64,000 nucleotides of DNA, from the NCBI RefSeq assembly GCF_947499065.1, contig NZ_CANMMT010000001.1:496001-560000 (forward strand), read 5' to 3'. Below are positions 1 through 8,376 of this stretch, one piece after another. The first letter of the stretch is position 1; every line of letters starts with the position of its first letter. Both the position numbers and the translations under genes were made by a program. Under the pieces are notes generated by a model, which did not search any database, was not told the origin of the DNA, and saw only the letters and a program-made list of their open reading frames with translations. This DNA comes from an uncultured Tenacibaculum sp. (GTDB lineage: Bacteria; Bacteroidota; Bacteroidia; Flavobacteriales; Flavobacteriaceae).

Positions 1-1
1 T

Positions 2-1582
2 TGCTTTGTTTTTTTAATTCTTAAACACAATCAATTAAAAGAAAATATTAGACTTACGGAATCTAAACTTAAAATCAACCAAAATGAAATTGATGTTTTA
101 GATGGCAATTACTATGATTTATATGAAGGATATGAATTTACAAATCCCGAACATTATTTTAGTAATGATATTGACTTATTTGGAGATGGTTCTTTTTTTC
201 AATACCTCAACAGAACTGCAACACTAGAAGGAAAAAAATTACTAGCAACTACTTTAACAAGTAATGATATTTCTAATATTGAAGAGAAACAGCAAATAAT
301 AAAAGAGCTATCATTAAAAGCAAAATGGCGTCAACATTTTACAGCCCTTGCTAGCTTAATTCAAACAAAAACCTCAACATCTGCAATTGTAAACTGGATA
401 CACAACTACGAACAAAAACTTCCATCTTTTTTAAAAGTTTCATCGTACGTATTTTCATTTACATCACTTGTTTTAATTGGTTTATTAAGTTTTAGCTTCA
501 TTCCATTTTCTGTTCTTTTGATTTGGTTTTTTATTGGTTTATCAGTTACCGTTTCTTTTATTAAAAACACTCAACAATTATCAATAGAAACAGGAAAAGC
601 AAAAGAGACATTTAATCAATATTATCAACTCCTAGAACAAATAGAAAATGAACAATTTTCTAATATAACACTAAAGGAAAAACAAGAAAAAATTCGATTA
701 AAAGACAAGAAAGCTTCAGCTATTTTTAAAGAGTTTTCTAAAAAGTTAGATGCCTTTGACCAACGAAATAATATTATAATTGCTCTAATAGGTAACGGTT
801 TGTTTTTATGGGATATTCGTAATTCTATTCAAATAGAAAAATGGATTTCCACCTATAAAAACACTGTTGAAGAATGGTTTAGTGTAGTTTCTTTTTTTGA
901 TGCACAAAACTCATTAGCAAATTTTACTTTTAATAAATACGATTATGTATTCCCAAGTATTAAAAAAGAAAAAAACGTTATAAACGCTAAAAGCCTAGGA
1001 CATCCATTATTAGATTCTTCTAAAAGGGTTGATAATAACTTCACCATAGATAAAGAACAATTTTTTATTGTTACTGGAGCAAATATGGCTGGTAAAAGTA
1101 CTTTTTTAAGAACAGTTTCTTTATCTATAGTTATGGCTAATTGCGGTCTCCCTGTTTGTGCTAGTGAATTTAATTATAATCCTATAAAACTAATTACTAG
1201 CATGCGAACTTCAGATTCATTAAGTGAAGATGAATCATATTTTTATGCTGAATTGAAACGCTTAAAATTTATAGTAAACGAAATCAAAAACGAAAACTAT
1301 TTTATCATTTTAGATGAAATTTTAAAAGGAACTAATAGTAAAGATAAAGCCATAGGATCTAAAAAATTTGTTGAAAAACTAAACAATTCAAATTCAACTG
1401 GAATTATAGCAACACATGATGTGAGTTTATGCGAATTAGCTAGTGAATATAAAACTATTGAGAACTATTATTTTGATGCTGAAATTTTAAATAACGAACT
1501 TCATTTTGATTATAAAATGAAAGATGGGGTTTGTAAAAATATGAATGCTTCTTTTTTACTCAACAAAATGGAAATCATATAA
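2..1582 (+). CDS. MutS-like membrane ATPase, 5' truncated by window edge
   Basis: The frame is open from the first bases, so the gene starts upstream; 526 residues are visible. The middle of the visible part (about residues 146-185) is strongly hydrophobic and looks like two membrane spans. The C-terminal part is a MutS domain V ATPase: Walker A GANMAGKST at 1076-1102, a Walker B-type IILDEILKGTNS near 1310-1340 and an ATHD switch near 1410. No mismatch-recognition domain is visible. It resembles the short membrane-anchored MutS-like proteins of Bacteroidota rather than true MutS, which is encoded at 34651-37278. Substrate and role are unknown. It ends 83 bp before moaA and is probably a separate unit. 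Confidence 0.8.
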   Translation, partial: CFVFLILKHNQLKENIRLTESKLKINQNEIDVLDGNYYDLYEGYEFTNPEHYFSNDIDLFGDGSFFQYLNRTATLEGKKLLATTLTSNDISNIEEKQQIIKELSLKAKWRQHFTALASLIQTKTSTSAIVNWIHNYEQKLPSFLKVSSYVFSFTSLVLIGLLSFSFIPFSVLLIWFFIGLSVTVSFIKNTQQLSIETGKAKETFNQYYQLLEQIENEQFSNITLKEKQEKIRLKDKKASAIFKEFSKKLDAFDQRNNIIIALIGNGLFLWDIRNSIQIEKWISTYKNTVEEWFSVVSFFDAQNSLANFTFNKYDYVFPSIKKEKNVINAKSLGHPLLDSSKRVDNNFTIDKEQFFIVTGANMAGKSTFLRTVSLSIVMANCGLPVCASEFNYNPIKLITSMRTSDSLSEDESYFYAELKRLKFIVNEIKNENYFIILDEILKGTNSKDKAIGSKKFVEKLNNSNSTGIIATHDVSLCELASEYKTIENYYFDAEILNNELHFDYKMKDGVCKNMNASFLLNKMEII

Positions 1583-1665
1583 CATCGCTATATCATAAGT
1601 TAATTTTTATATAACTATGATAAATGACAGCAAATAATTGACTCATTAATCCATATCTTTACAGT

Positions 1666-2658
1666 ATGAGTAAACTTATTGACAATTTTGGAAGACAAAT
1701 TAGTTATGTTCGATTGGCTGTAACCGATCGTTGTAACCTTCGTTGCCAATATTGTATGCCTGCTCATGGAATAGATATTGTTCCTAGAAAAGAGCTTTTG
1801 AGCTATAAAGAAATGTACCGAATTATTCGTGTACTTACTGAATTAGGCGTTAATAAAGTAAGATTAACAGGAGGAGAACCATTTGCTCGCAAAGACTTCA
1901 TGTCTTTCTTAGAAATGTTATCTTATAACGATTTGTTAGATGCTATTAACATTACTACAAACGGAGCTTTAGTTTCAAAACACATTCCTACCTTAGAAAA
2001 ACTTGAAAAAATTAAGAATATCAATTTAAGTATTGATAGTTTACATTCTGATAAATTTGCTAAGATTACGCGTCGTGATGTATTTCCTGAAGTATATAAA
2101 ACTTTTGAACTATTAGAAAAAAGTTCGTTGAATTTAAAACTAAATGTAGTAGTACAATCAGGATTTAATACTGATGAGATTAATGATTTTGTTGCTTTAA
2201 CTAAAGACAGAAATATAGCTGTTCGTTTTATTGAAGAAATGCCTTTTAACGGAAAAGGGCAACGCGACACTCAAGAAAACTGGAATTACACTAAGATTTT
2301 AAACGAAATACAGTCGGCATACGATGTAAAAGCAGTTCTTTCAGAAAAATCATCAACATCACGTAATTTTTCTATTGAAAATCACCAAGGGACAGTAGGA
2401 ATTATTCCTGCTTTTACACGAATAATTTGCAACGATTGCAACCGAATAAGAATTACTTCAACAGGAACTTTTAAAAATTGTTTGTTTGACGATGGTGTTT
2501 TTAATCTGCGCGATTTTATTAGAAATGGTGCTAGTAATGAAGATTTAAAAGAATTGTTTTTATCCTTAATTAAAGAAAAGCCAGAAAACGGTTTTGTTGC
2601 CGAAGCCAATCGTAAAAAAGGAAATGTAAGCGAAAGTATGAGTACTATTGGTGGGTAA
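1666..2658 (+). CDS. moaA: GTP 3',8-cyclase MoaA
   Basis: Radical-SAM enzyme that rearranges GTP to the precursor of cyclic pyranopterin monophosphate, the first step of molybdenum cofactor synthesis; cytoplasmic. The radical-SAM cluster is seen as C23-x3-C27-x2-C30, followed by the LTGGEPF SAM-binding motif. A second cluster binding GTP is formed by C255, C258 and C272. The chain ends in the two glycines (STIGG) typical of MoaA. At 330 residues the length is normal. It opens the molybdenum-cofactor operon. A TATCTTTA sequence 6 bp before the ATG is a weak -7 candidate and would give a very short or absent leader. Confidence 0.97.
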   Translation: MSKLIDNFGRQISYVRLAVTDRCNLRCQYCMPAHGIDIVPRKELLSYKEMYRIIRVLTELGVNKVRLTGGEPFARKDFMSFLEMLSYNDLLDAINITTNGALVSKHIPTLEKLEKIKNINLSIDSLHSDKFAKITRRDVFPEVYKTFELLEKSSLNLKLNVVVQSGFNTDEINDFVALTKDRNIAVRFIEEMPFNGKGQRDTQENWNYTKILNEIQSAYDVKAVLSEKSSTSRNFSIENHQGTVGIIPAFTRIICNDCNRIRITSTGTFKNCLFDDGVFNLRDFIRNGASNEDLKELFLSLIKEKPENGFVAEANRKKGNVSESMSTIGG

Positions 2659-2669
2659 CTTGAAAAAAC

Positions 2670-3134
2670 ATGGATGAAAAAAGCAGATCAGGAAAAGTAA
2701 CAATAGAAAAAGGAAATATCATATGGAGATTTGAAGACAATGAAGTTGTAAAAGTCCCGTATGAGAAAATTAAATTAATTGGAGAGTTTACAAATGCTAA
2801 TGGCCCTTTAATGGATGATTGGTTTTTGGTTATTTACAATGACGATTTAGAATATTATGAAATTTCTATGTATGCTAACAATATCACAGAGTCTTTGGCT
2901 GAACTTGGAGAATTAATGGGGTTTGAGCTTTATGGGACTTTATTTACTTCTATAGAATGGAAGTCTAATATATTATATCCAACAAAATTTAAAGGAAATG
3001 AAATATGGGATATTGTTAAACCAGAACCAAAATCGTTTTTAGATAAATTAAAATCTCTTCTCGGATTTAATAATGAACAATTAAAATTAACTAAAGTTGC
3101 TGAAAACATAGTTAATCAAAATACAATATCATAA
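2670..3134 (+). CDS. Hypothetical protein in the molybdenum-cofactor operon
   Basis: This 154-residue soluble protein is not recognised. It is acidic, with an N-terminal half rich in alternating beta-type segments (KVTIEKGNIIWRF, WFLVIYNDD) and no signal peptide or membrane span. The start lies 11 bp after moaA and the stop 7 bp before moeA, so it is co-transcribed with cofactor genes. That position is the only hint to function; it may equally be an unrelated passenger. No cysteine pairs or nucleotide-binding motifs are seen. Confidence 0.75.
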   Translation: MDEKSRSGKVTIEKGNIIWRFEDNEVVKVPYEKIKLIGEFTNANGPLMDDWFLVIYNDDLEYYEISMYANNITESLAELGELMGFELYGTLFTSIEWKSNILYPTKFKGNEIWDIVKPEPKSFLDKLKSLLGFNNEQLKLTKVAENIVNQNTIS

Positions 3135-3141
3135 CTTACAA

Positions 3142-4389
3142 ATGATAACAACACAAGAAGCAAAACATATCATATTAGAAAACACTCAGAATTTTGGTAT
3201 TGAAGAAATTCCTTTTATGCAATCTGCTGGTCGTGTTTTAAAAGAAAATATTGTTGCCGATAGAGACTTCCCTCCTTTCAATCGTGTTGCTATGGATGGA
3301 ATTGCAATTAATTATTCCTTTTTTAAAAACGGACAAAGAAACTTTAAAGTTGAAGGAATACAGCCTGCTGGCAGTAAACAATTATCCATGCAACAAGATA
3401 ATAACTGTATAGAAGTTATGACTGGAGCTGTTTTACCTAACAATTGTGACACTGTAATTCGTTATGAAGATGTTGATATAGTAGATGGAATTGCAACCAT
3501 TAATGTGGATACAATAAACAGTCAGCAAAACATTCATCAAAAAGGAAAAGACAAAAAACAAGGAGCAATTTTGGTTTCTGAAAACACTATTATTTCTCCT
3601 GCGGAAATTGGAGTAATTGCAACTGTGGGAAAAGCTAATGTAAAAGTTGCCAAACAACCCAAAGTACTTATTATTTCTACTGGTGACGAACTAGTTGATG
3701 TACACGAAACTCCTTTAGATTATCAAATAAGAAGATCAAATGTTTATACCTTAGTATCTTTATTAAGTAATCTGAATATTCCTTCAGAAACCAAACACTT
3801 AACAGATAACAAACAGGTTTTAAAGGAAAAGATTTATAGCTACCTACAAGAATACGATGTACTATTATTTAGCGGAGCTGTAAGTAAAGGAAAGTTTGAT
3901 TTTTTACCAGAAGTATTATCAGAGTTAAAAGTAGAAAAGCTATTTCATAAGGTGGCTCAACGACCAGGAAAACCATTTTGGTTTGGCTTTGCAGATGCTT
4001 TAGATATGGGAGAGAAAAATGTTTATCAAAACTCAGAAAACAAAAAAAATACAGTTGTTTTTGCTTTCCCGGGAAATCCAGTATCTACCTTTGTAAACTG
4101 TATGGTTTATTTTTATCCATGGTATAAAAAATCGGTAGCCATAGAAGATAACATACAAGAAGCAATACTACCTGAAGATGTAACTTTTAAACCAAATCTG
4201 ACATATTATTTACAAGTCAAATTAGAAAACAAAAACGGAACATTATTCGCTAAGCCTATAAAAGGGAATGGTTCTGGTGATTTAGCTAGTTTGGTTGCTG
4301 CAGATGGTTTTATAGAACTTCCTAAAACCGAAGAGGTAATATTTAAGAAAGGGAGCGTTTTTCCGATAATTACCTATCGATGTTTTTAA
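3142..4389 (+). CDS. moeA: Molybdopterin molybdotransferase MoeA
   Basis: Inserts molybdate into adenylylated molybdopterin, the last common step of cofactor assembly. The N-terminal MoeA region carries the family signature RDFPPFNRVAMDGIA (about residues 42-56). The central MoCF-biosynthesis domain has LIISTGDELV and SGAVSKGKFDF, and FAFPGNPVSTF leads into the C-terminal domain IV. At 415 residues it is full length. It sits third in the moaA-to-DUF1835 operon, with 7 bp to the upstream gene. Confidence 0.96.
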   Translation: MITTQEAKHIILENTQNFGIEEIPFMQSAGRVLKENIVADRDFPPFNRVAMDGIAINYSFFKNGQRNFKVEGIQPAGSKQLSMQQDNNCIEVMTGAVLPNNCDTVIRYEDVDIVDGIATINVDTINSQQNIHQKGKDKKQGAILVSENTIISPAEIGVIATVGKANVKVAKQPKVLIISTGDELVDVHETPLDYQIRRSNVYTLVSLLSNLNIPSETKHLTDNKQVLKEKIYSYLQEYDVLLFSGAVSKGKFDFLPEVLSELKVEKLFHKVAQRPGKPFWFGFADALDMGEKNVYQNSENKKNTVVFAFPGNPVSTFVNCMVYFYPWYKKSVAIEDNIQEAILPEDVTFKPNLTYYLQVKLENKNGTLFAKPIKGNGSGDLASLVAADGFIELPKTEEVIFKKGSVFPIITYRCF

Positions 4390-4424
4390 TTATTAATGTT
4401 TAGTTTTGAGTTAAAAAATCAGAA

Positions 4425-4781
4425 ATGAAAGAAAGCATTGTTCAAAATAAGAGTTTTCAGTTTTCTTTAAAAGTTATTTCACTGTACAAAAAATTACAGC
4501 AAGAAAAAGAATTTATAATTTCAAAACAATTATTGAGAAGTGGAACTTCGATTGGAGCAAACATTGAAGAAGCTTTAGCTGGTCAGAGTAAACGTGACTT
4601 TATTGCTAAAATGTCTATTTCATCTAAAGAAGCTAGAGAAACTAAATATTGGTTGCGTTTATTAAAAGAAAGTGATTTAACAAATATTAATGTCAATGAT
4701 TTACTTTCAGATGCTCATGAATTAATAAGGTTACTAACAGCTATAGTAAAAACATCTCAACAAAACACAACTAAAAACTAA
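4425..4781 (+). CDS. Four-helix-bundle protein (23S rRNA intervening-sequence protein family)
   Basis: This 118-residue all-helical protein has the family pattern LLRSGTSIGANIEEALAGQSKRDFIAKMSISSKEARETKYWLRLL. The family was named after ORFs in 23S rRNA intervening sequences but is widespread at free-standing loci in Bacteroidota, where its function is unknown. Here it lies inside the molybdenum-cofactor operon, between moeA and moaC. It has a 35-bp gap upstream, so it looks inserted rather than functionally linked. Confidence 0.85.
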   Translation: MKESIVQNKSFQFSLKVISLYKKLQQEKEFIISKQLLRSGTSIGANIEEALAGQSKRDFIAKMSISSKEARETKYWLRLLKESDLTNINVNDLLSDAHELIRLLTAIVKTSQQNTTKN

Positions 4782-4813
4782 TAACTCAACACTAAAAATT
4801 TTAATTTTACAAA

Positions 4814-5290
4814 GTGAACAACTTTACCCATATAAACGAACAAAATCAGCCTAAAATGGTCAACGTTTCTGATAAAAAAATCACGAAACGAACTGCTATT
4901 GCAAAAGCAACTATGTATTTAGGCTCCGAAATAATTTCTCATTTTAACAATGAAGAATTAATTACTAAAAAAGGGCCAGTTTTTCAAACAGCTATTATTG
5001 CTGGTATACAAGCGGTAAAAAAAACATCAGATATCATTCCTATGTGCCATCCATTATTAATCAATGGAGTTGATATTAATATTAATATAACCGATACAGA
5101 ACATATTGAAGTGCTTTGTAAAGTTACTATTGAAGGGAAAACAGGTGTAGAAATGGAAGCATTAACTGGAGCTTCTGCAACTTGTTTAACAATTTACGAT
5201 ATGTGTAAAGCCATTAATCAAGAAATGGTGATTAAAGAAGTGAAACTATTAGAAAAAACTGGGGGTAAATCTGATATTAAAAATGGATAA
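4814..5290 (+). CDS. moaC: Cyclic pyranopterin monophosphate synthase MoaC
   Basis: Converts the MoaA product to cyclic pyranopterin monophosphate. Signature segments are THINEQNQPKMVNVSDK at the N-terminus, IPMCHPL in the middle and TGVEMEALTGASATCLTIYDMCK at the active site. The start is a GTG: the residues before the internal ATG (codon 15) match the conserved MoaC N-terminus, so the longer form is preferred. The stop overlaps the mobA-like start by 8 bp, implying translational coupling. Confidence 0.95.
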   Translation: MNNFTHINEQNQPKMVNVSDKKITKRTAIAKATMYLGSEIISHFNNEELITKKGPVFQTAIIAGIQAVKKTSDIIPMCHPLLINGVDININITDTEHIEVLCKVTIEGKTGVEMEALTGASATCLTIYDMCKAINQEMVIKEVKLLEKTGGKSDIKNG

Positions 5291-6392
5291 AAAACATCAA
5301 AAACACGCAAATATTACCAAAAAGTATAATGACACTTTTGCTACCAATGAAGTTGCAATTTTAGGAGCTAAATGTGGTATAATTGCCGATTTAGTATATA
5401 AAGTTTCTGAAAATTTAGCTACTTATAACTTAGCTTATTTTGATGCTTCACACGCTAAAGATGTATCATTAAATATTTTATCAGAATATACCTTTCATCA
5501 TGAGGGAAATTTACAGTTGAATACTGTATCTAGCATTAATAAATTTGAACAACGATTACAGTTTATAAATCACGACTTTGTTTTCATAAATGGTAATCAC
5601 TATCAAGGATCAAAACAAATATTAATTTTAGATAGAGAAAAAGAGGCTTCTATAAAAAAGCGAATGGATCAAATAACAAACATTCAATTTGTTATAAAAT
5701 TGAATCCAGATACTCCTTATTTCGATTGTTTAAAAGAAAAGTTTCCTCATATAGAAAACATTACAAGTTATTCAATTGATGAAGTAGATAAAATTACAAA
5801 ACACATTCATAATTTAATTAAAGAGAATATTGCTCCTGTTAAAGGATTGGTATTAACGGGTGGTAAAAGTACTCGTATGGGCACAGATAAATCTGAGTTA
5901 AATTATTATGGCAAACCTCAAAAACAGTTTGCTAAAGAATTATTAGAATCTAATAGTTTAGAAACCTATTTTTCAGTTAGAACAAATTCTGAACACACTG
6001 ATGAAATCCATGATACCTTTTTAAATCTAGGCCCTTTTGGTGGTATTTGTTCAGCATTTCAAAAAGATCCAAATTCAGCTTGGTTGGTTTTAGCTACCGA
6101 TCTTCCTTTTGTAAATAACACATTAATTCAGTTATTGTTAGAAAAAAGAAATCCTAGCAAATTAGCAACAGCTATAAAAGGAAAGGATAAGGAATTTCCT
6201 GAGCCATTAATTACCATATACGAACCAAAAGCCTATAGTAAATTATTACAATATTTAGCTCAAGGTTATTCATGCCCTCGTAAAATGTTGATCAATTCTG
6301 AAGTAGAAATTATTGAAGTAGATGACAATCTAATTAGAAATATTAATACTCCAGAAGAATTTGAACTTGCTAAAAAAGAGATTAATGGGTAA
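5283..6392 (+). CDS. mobA: Molybdenum cofactor nucleotidyltransferase (MobA-type) with degenerate MobB-like N-terminus
   Basis: The C-terminal half (from about residue 187) is a MobA-type nucleotidyltransferase with KGLVLTGGKSTRMGTDKSEL, the glycine-rich NTP-binding motif, and later LVLATDLPF with the metal-binding Asp. This family links GMP or CMP to molybdopterin. The first ~185 residues resemble MobB in order of elements (EVAILGAKCG in place of the P-loop, DFVFINGNHY, ILILDREKE), but the GKT/GKS lysine of the P-loop is absent. The assignment of this half is therefore inference. The gene overlaps moaC by 8 bp and the next gene by 8 bp, in one tight operon. Confidence 0.88.
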   Translation: MDKKHQKHANITKKYNDTFATNEVAILGAKCGIIADLVYKVSENLATYNLAYFDASHAKDVSLNILSEYTFHHEGNLQLNTVSSINKFEQRLQFINHDFVFINGNHYQGSKQILILDREKEASIKKRMDQITNIQFVIKLNPDTPYFDCLKEKFPHIENITSYSIDEVDKITKHIHNLIKENIAPVKGLVLTGGKSTRMGTDKSELNYYGKPQKQFAKELLESNSLETYFSVRTNSEHTDEIHDTFLNLGPFGGICSAFQKDPNSAWLVLATDLPFVNNTLIQLLLEKRNPSKLATAIKGKDKEFPEPLITIYEPKAYSKLLQYLAQGYSCPRKMLINSEVEIIEVDDNLIRNINTPEEFELAKKEING

Positions 6393-6963
6393 AGCATTAC
6401 ATGTATTTAGTTCTGAAGAAGCCTTAACTATTTTTAAAGAATCGTCTATTAATGGGGATACCTTGTTTTTTAATGAAAAACTTACTGAAGGCCCTCTAAC
6501 AAAAGATATTTTTTCAGATGAATTTTGGTCTGAACGCTATTCATTTTTTGAAAACACGTATGAAACTCCAAGAATAGCATATTTTGATGCTACCATAAAA
6601 CCCATATTACAATTAGAAGATGTAAACGAATACTCTGAAGTTGTATTATGGTTAGACTACACTAAGGCTTCTCAAATTAACTTAGTAGCTTTGGGAAGTT
6701 TCTTAGCTCAAAATTTTTCAAAAAACACGCAATACTTCTTAGTTTGCTCAGGAAAACATAAAGGAAAGTCAACACTTCAAAAACTAACTAATTATACCTC
6801 ATCAGAATTTCCTATTCTATACAACTATAAAGTAAAAATTACTTTACCAAACTTAGAATACTTACAAAAGTGCTGGGAAGCTTATGCTACAAAAAATAGC
6901 CTTTTCAAATATGATGAGTTTACTAACAAATTCAGATACTTAAAAGACGCTTTAACCAATTAA
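6385..6963 (+). CDS. DUF1835-type domain protein
   Basis: Soluble protein of 192 residues. The N-terminus reads ALHVFSS...NGDTLFFNEKLTEGP, matching the start of DUF1835 proteins (H..NGD....R..L.EGP). Function is unknown. A TTG-initiated form from 6361 is possible, but the ATG at 6385 places the family motif at the usual distance from the N-terminus and gives the ATGGGTAA overlap with the mobA stop. It is the last gene of the molybdenum-cofactor operon and converges on the AraC-type gene with 4 bp between stops. Confidence 0.75.
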   Translation: MGKALHVFSSEEALTIFKESSINGDTLFFNEKLTEGPLTKDIFSDEFWSERYSFFENTYETPRIAYFDATIKPILQLEDVNEYSEVVLWLDYTKASQINLVALGSFLAQNFSKNTQYFLVCSGKHKGKSTLQKLTNYTSSEFPILYNYKVKITLPNLEYLQKCWEAYATKNSLFKYDEFTNKFRYLKDALTN

Positions 6964-6967
6964 AAAA

Positions 6968-8104
6968 TTACGCTACCATATCTTTTACATGATGTTTTCT
7001 AAACTCAGTAGGTGTGGTATTCGTTAATTTTTTAAATGCATGATAAAAAGTAGCTTTACTGTTAAAACCAACATCAATTGCAATAGCAAAAATGGTGTCT
7101 GGTTTTTTAACTAGCAATCTCTTTTTTGCCTCATCAATTCTGAAACCGTTAATATAATCGGAGAAACTAATATTTTTATTCTCATTAATTGCTTGAGAAA
7201 TATGTGGTACAGAGGTTTCTAGCCTCTCTGATAGTGTATTTATCTTTAATTCAGGTGACAAGAACATTTTTTCTTCGGTAACTAACATATCAACCTTTTG
7301 AAACAGCTCTTCAGAATTACTTAATGAAGAATTCCTGTATTTTTCCTTAACGTTTTTAGGTAAGTCATTATAATCACCAGTAAAAGCAAATACTGGAAAA
7401 TACATCAGAGAATACACAAACACAAAGAAATAGACAGTATAAACAATAGGCTCTATCATAAAAATAATATCCAAGCTACCTATATCAAATAATACCAATA
7501 TAGCTTGAATCATTAAAAACAAGATTACCGCAAAGTTGATAAAAAACAACAGATTAATCCATTTAAAATAAACCTCTCGTTTGGTATTTAATGATACAAT
7601 AAGTGGAGTTGTTTTAAACAAAACAAATGCTCGGTAGATAAAAAATATGTTTAATAAACAAGAAGCTATATAATCGTAAATAGCATAGATTATAATAGGT
7701 GTATAAGGCTTCTTTAATAACAAATCCATCGCTTCTCGATTACCAACCACTTTTACTATATAAAGAAAAAACCAAGTTTTAAAAATACCATAAACAAGTA
7801 CTAATAATACAATAGGTTTAAATCTTATTTTTCTATCAATAACCGACGCACAGAAATAATAAAATGAGATTCCAACAAAAGTAAAAGAGATGAAAGAAAT
7901 AAAACTTATATATAATGGAGCCTCATAATGATTTGTATCAATATAGTTTCCAATAGAAATCATAGTATAAAGAAATACAACTAAGGCTAAACTATATTTT
8001 GCTACATTATTTTTCCCAAAACTATTTTTAGTTTGCACTATAAAGAAAGTTAAAAAACACCCTAAAAGGGCACTTATAATGGGAAAGGCTTTTATTATAC
8101 TCAT
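6968..8104 (-). CDS. Membrane-anchored AraC-family regulator
   Basis: Protein of 378 residues. The first ~235 carry about seven hydrophobic spans (for example FPIISALLGCFLTFFIVQ and FINFAVILFLMIQAILVLF). The last ~100 form an AraC helix-turn-helix pair: LNTLSERLETSVPHISQAIN and IAIDVGFNSKATFYHAFKKLTNTTPTEFR. This layout, a polytopic sensor joined to a cytoplasmic DNA-binding domain, is common in Flavobacteriia. It is divergent from the RND efflux operon, so it is the likely regulator of that operon; the ligand is unknown. Confidence 0.9.
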   Translation of the reverse strand: MSIIKAFPIISALLGCFLTFFIVQTKNSFGKNNVAKYSLALVVFLYTMISIGNYIDTNHYEAPLYISFISFISFTFVGISFYYFCASVIDRKIRFKPIVLLVLVYGIFKTWFFLYIVKVVGNREAMDLLLKKPYTPIIIYAIYDYIASCLLNIFFIYRAFVLFKTTPLIVSLNTKREVYFKWINLLFFINFAVILFLMIQAILVLFDIGSLDIIFMIEPIVYTVYFFVFVYSLMYFPVFAFTGDYNDLPKNVKEKYRNSSLSNSEELFQKVDMLVTEEKMFLSPELKINTLSERLETSVPHISQAINENKNISFSDYINGFRIDEAKKRLLVKKPDTIFAIAIDVGFNSKATFYHAFKKLTNTTPTEFRKHHVKDMVA

Positions 8105-8145
8105 AGACTCATTAAATTCATTTACAAAAATACACTTCTAAATAT

Positions 8146-8170
8146 AATTTTATCTATTATTATAAAATTA
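8146..8170. promoter_or_regulatory. Candidate operator copy 1 in AraC/efflux intergenic region
   Basis: A 25-bp element (AATTTTATCT...TATAAA.TTA) with internal dyad AATTTTAT/ATAAAATT. A second copy at 8221-8245 differs at two of 25 positions, exactly 75 bp away in the same orientation. Two near-identical copies between a regulator and its divergent target suggest binding sites for that regulator. Confidence 0.5.
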
Positions 8171-8220
8171 CACACCAAAAACACATTAACCATTAACTAC
8201 CAGGTACTTACATAAAACTC

Positions 8221-8245
8221 AATTTTATCTAATATTATAAAGTTA
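8221..8245. promoter_or_regulatory. Candidate operator copy 2 in AraC/efflux intergenic region
   Basis: Second copy of the 25-bp element described at 8146. It lies 25 bp upstream of the TAGTTTTG promoter box that drives the efflux operon, a position suited to activation. Confidence 0.5.
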
Positions 8246-8269
8246 AACTTCAAACTCGTTACAAAGTCC

Positions 8270-8277
8270 TAGTTTTG
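8270..8277 (+). promoter_or_regulatory. -7 promoter element of efflux operon
   Basis: TAGTTTTG matches the Bacteroidota -7 consensus TAnnTTTG. Transcription would start near 8284 and leave a ~93-nt leader before the outer-membrane gene. Confidence 0.55.
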
Positions 8278-8376
8278 CCCCTAAGTTTTTTATTATTATA
8301 TTTATAATTGAACACTTACAATATTTCTCCCCTCTTATCTCCCTGTTGAATAAAAATCAATTAAAAAAAACTAAAA

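Noticed and set aside
4425..4781. rRNA intervening sequence
   Set aside because: The four-helix-bundle family is named after such elements, but no rRNA sequence is nearby; it is a free-standing gene here.
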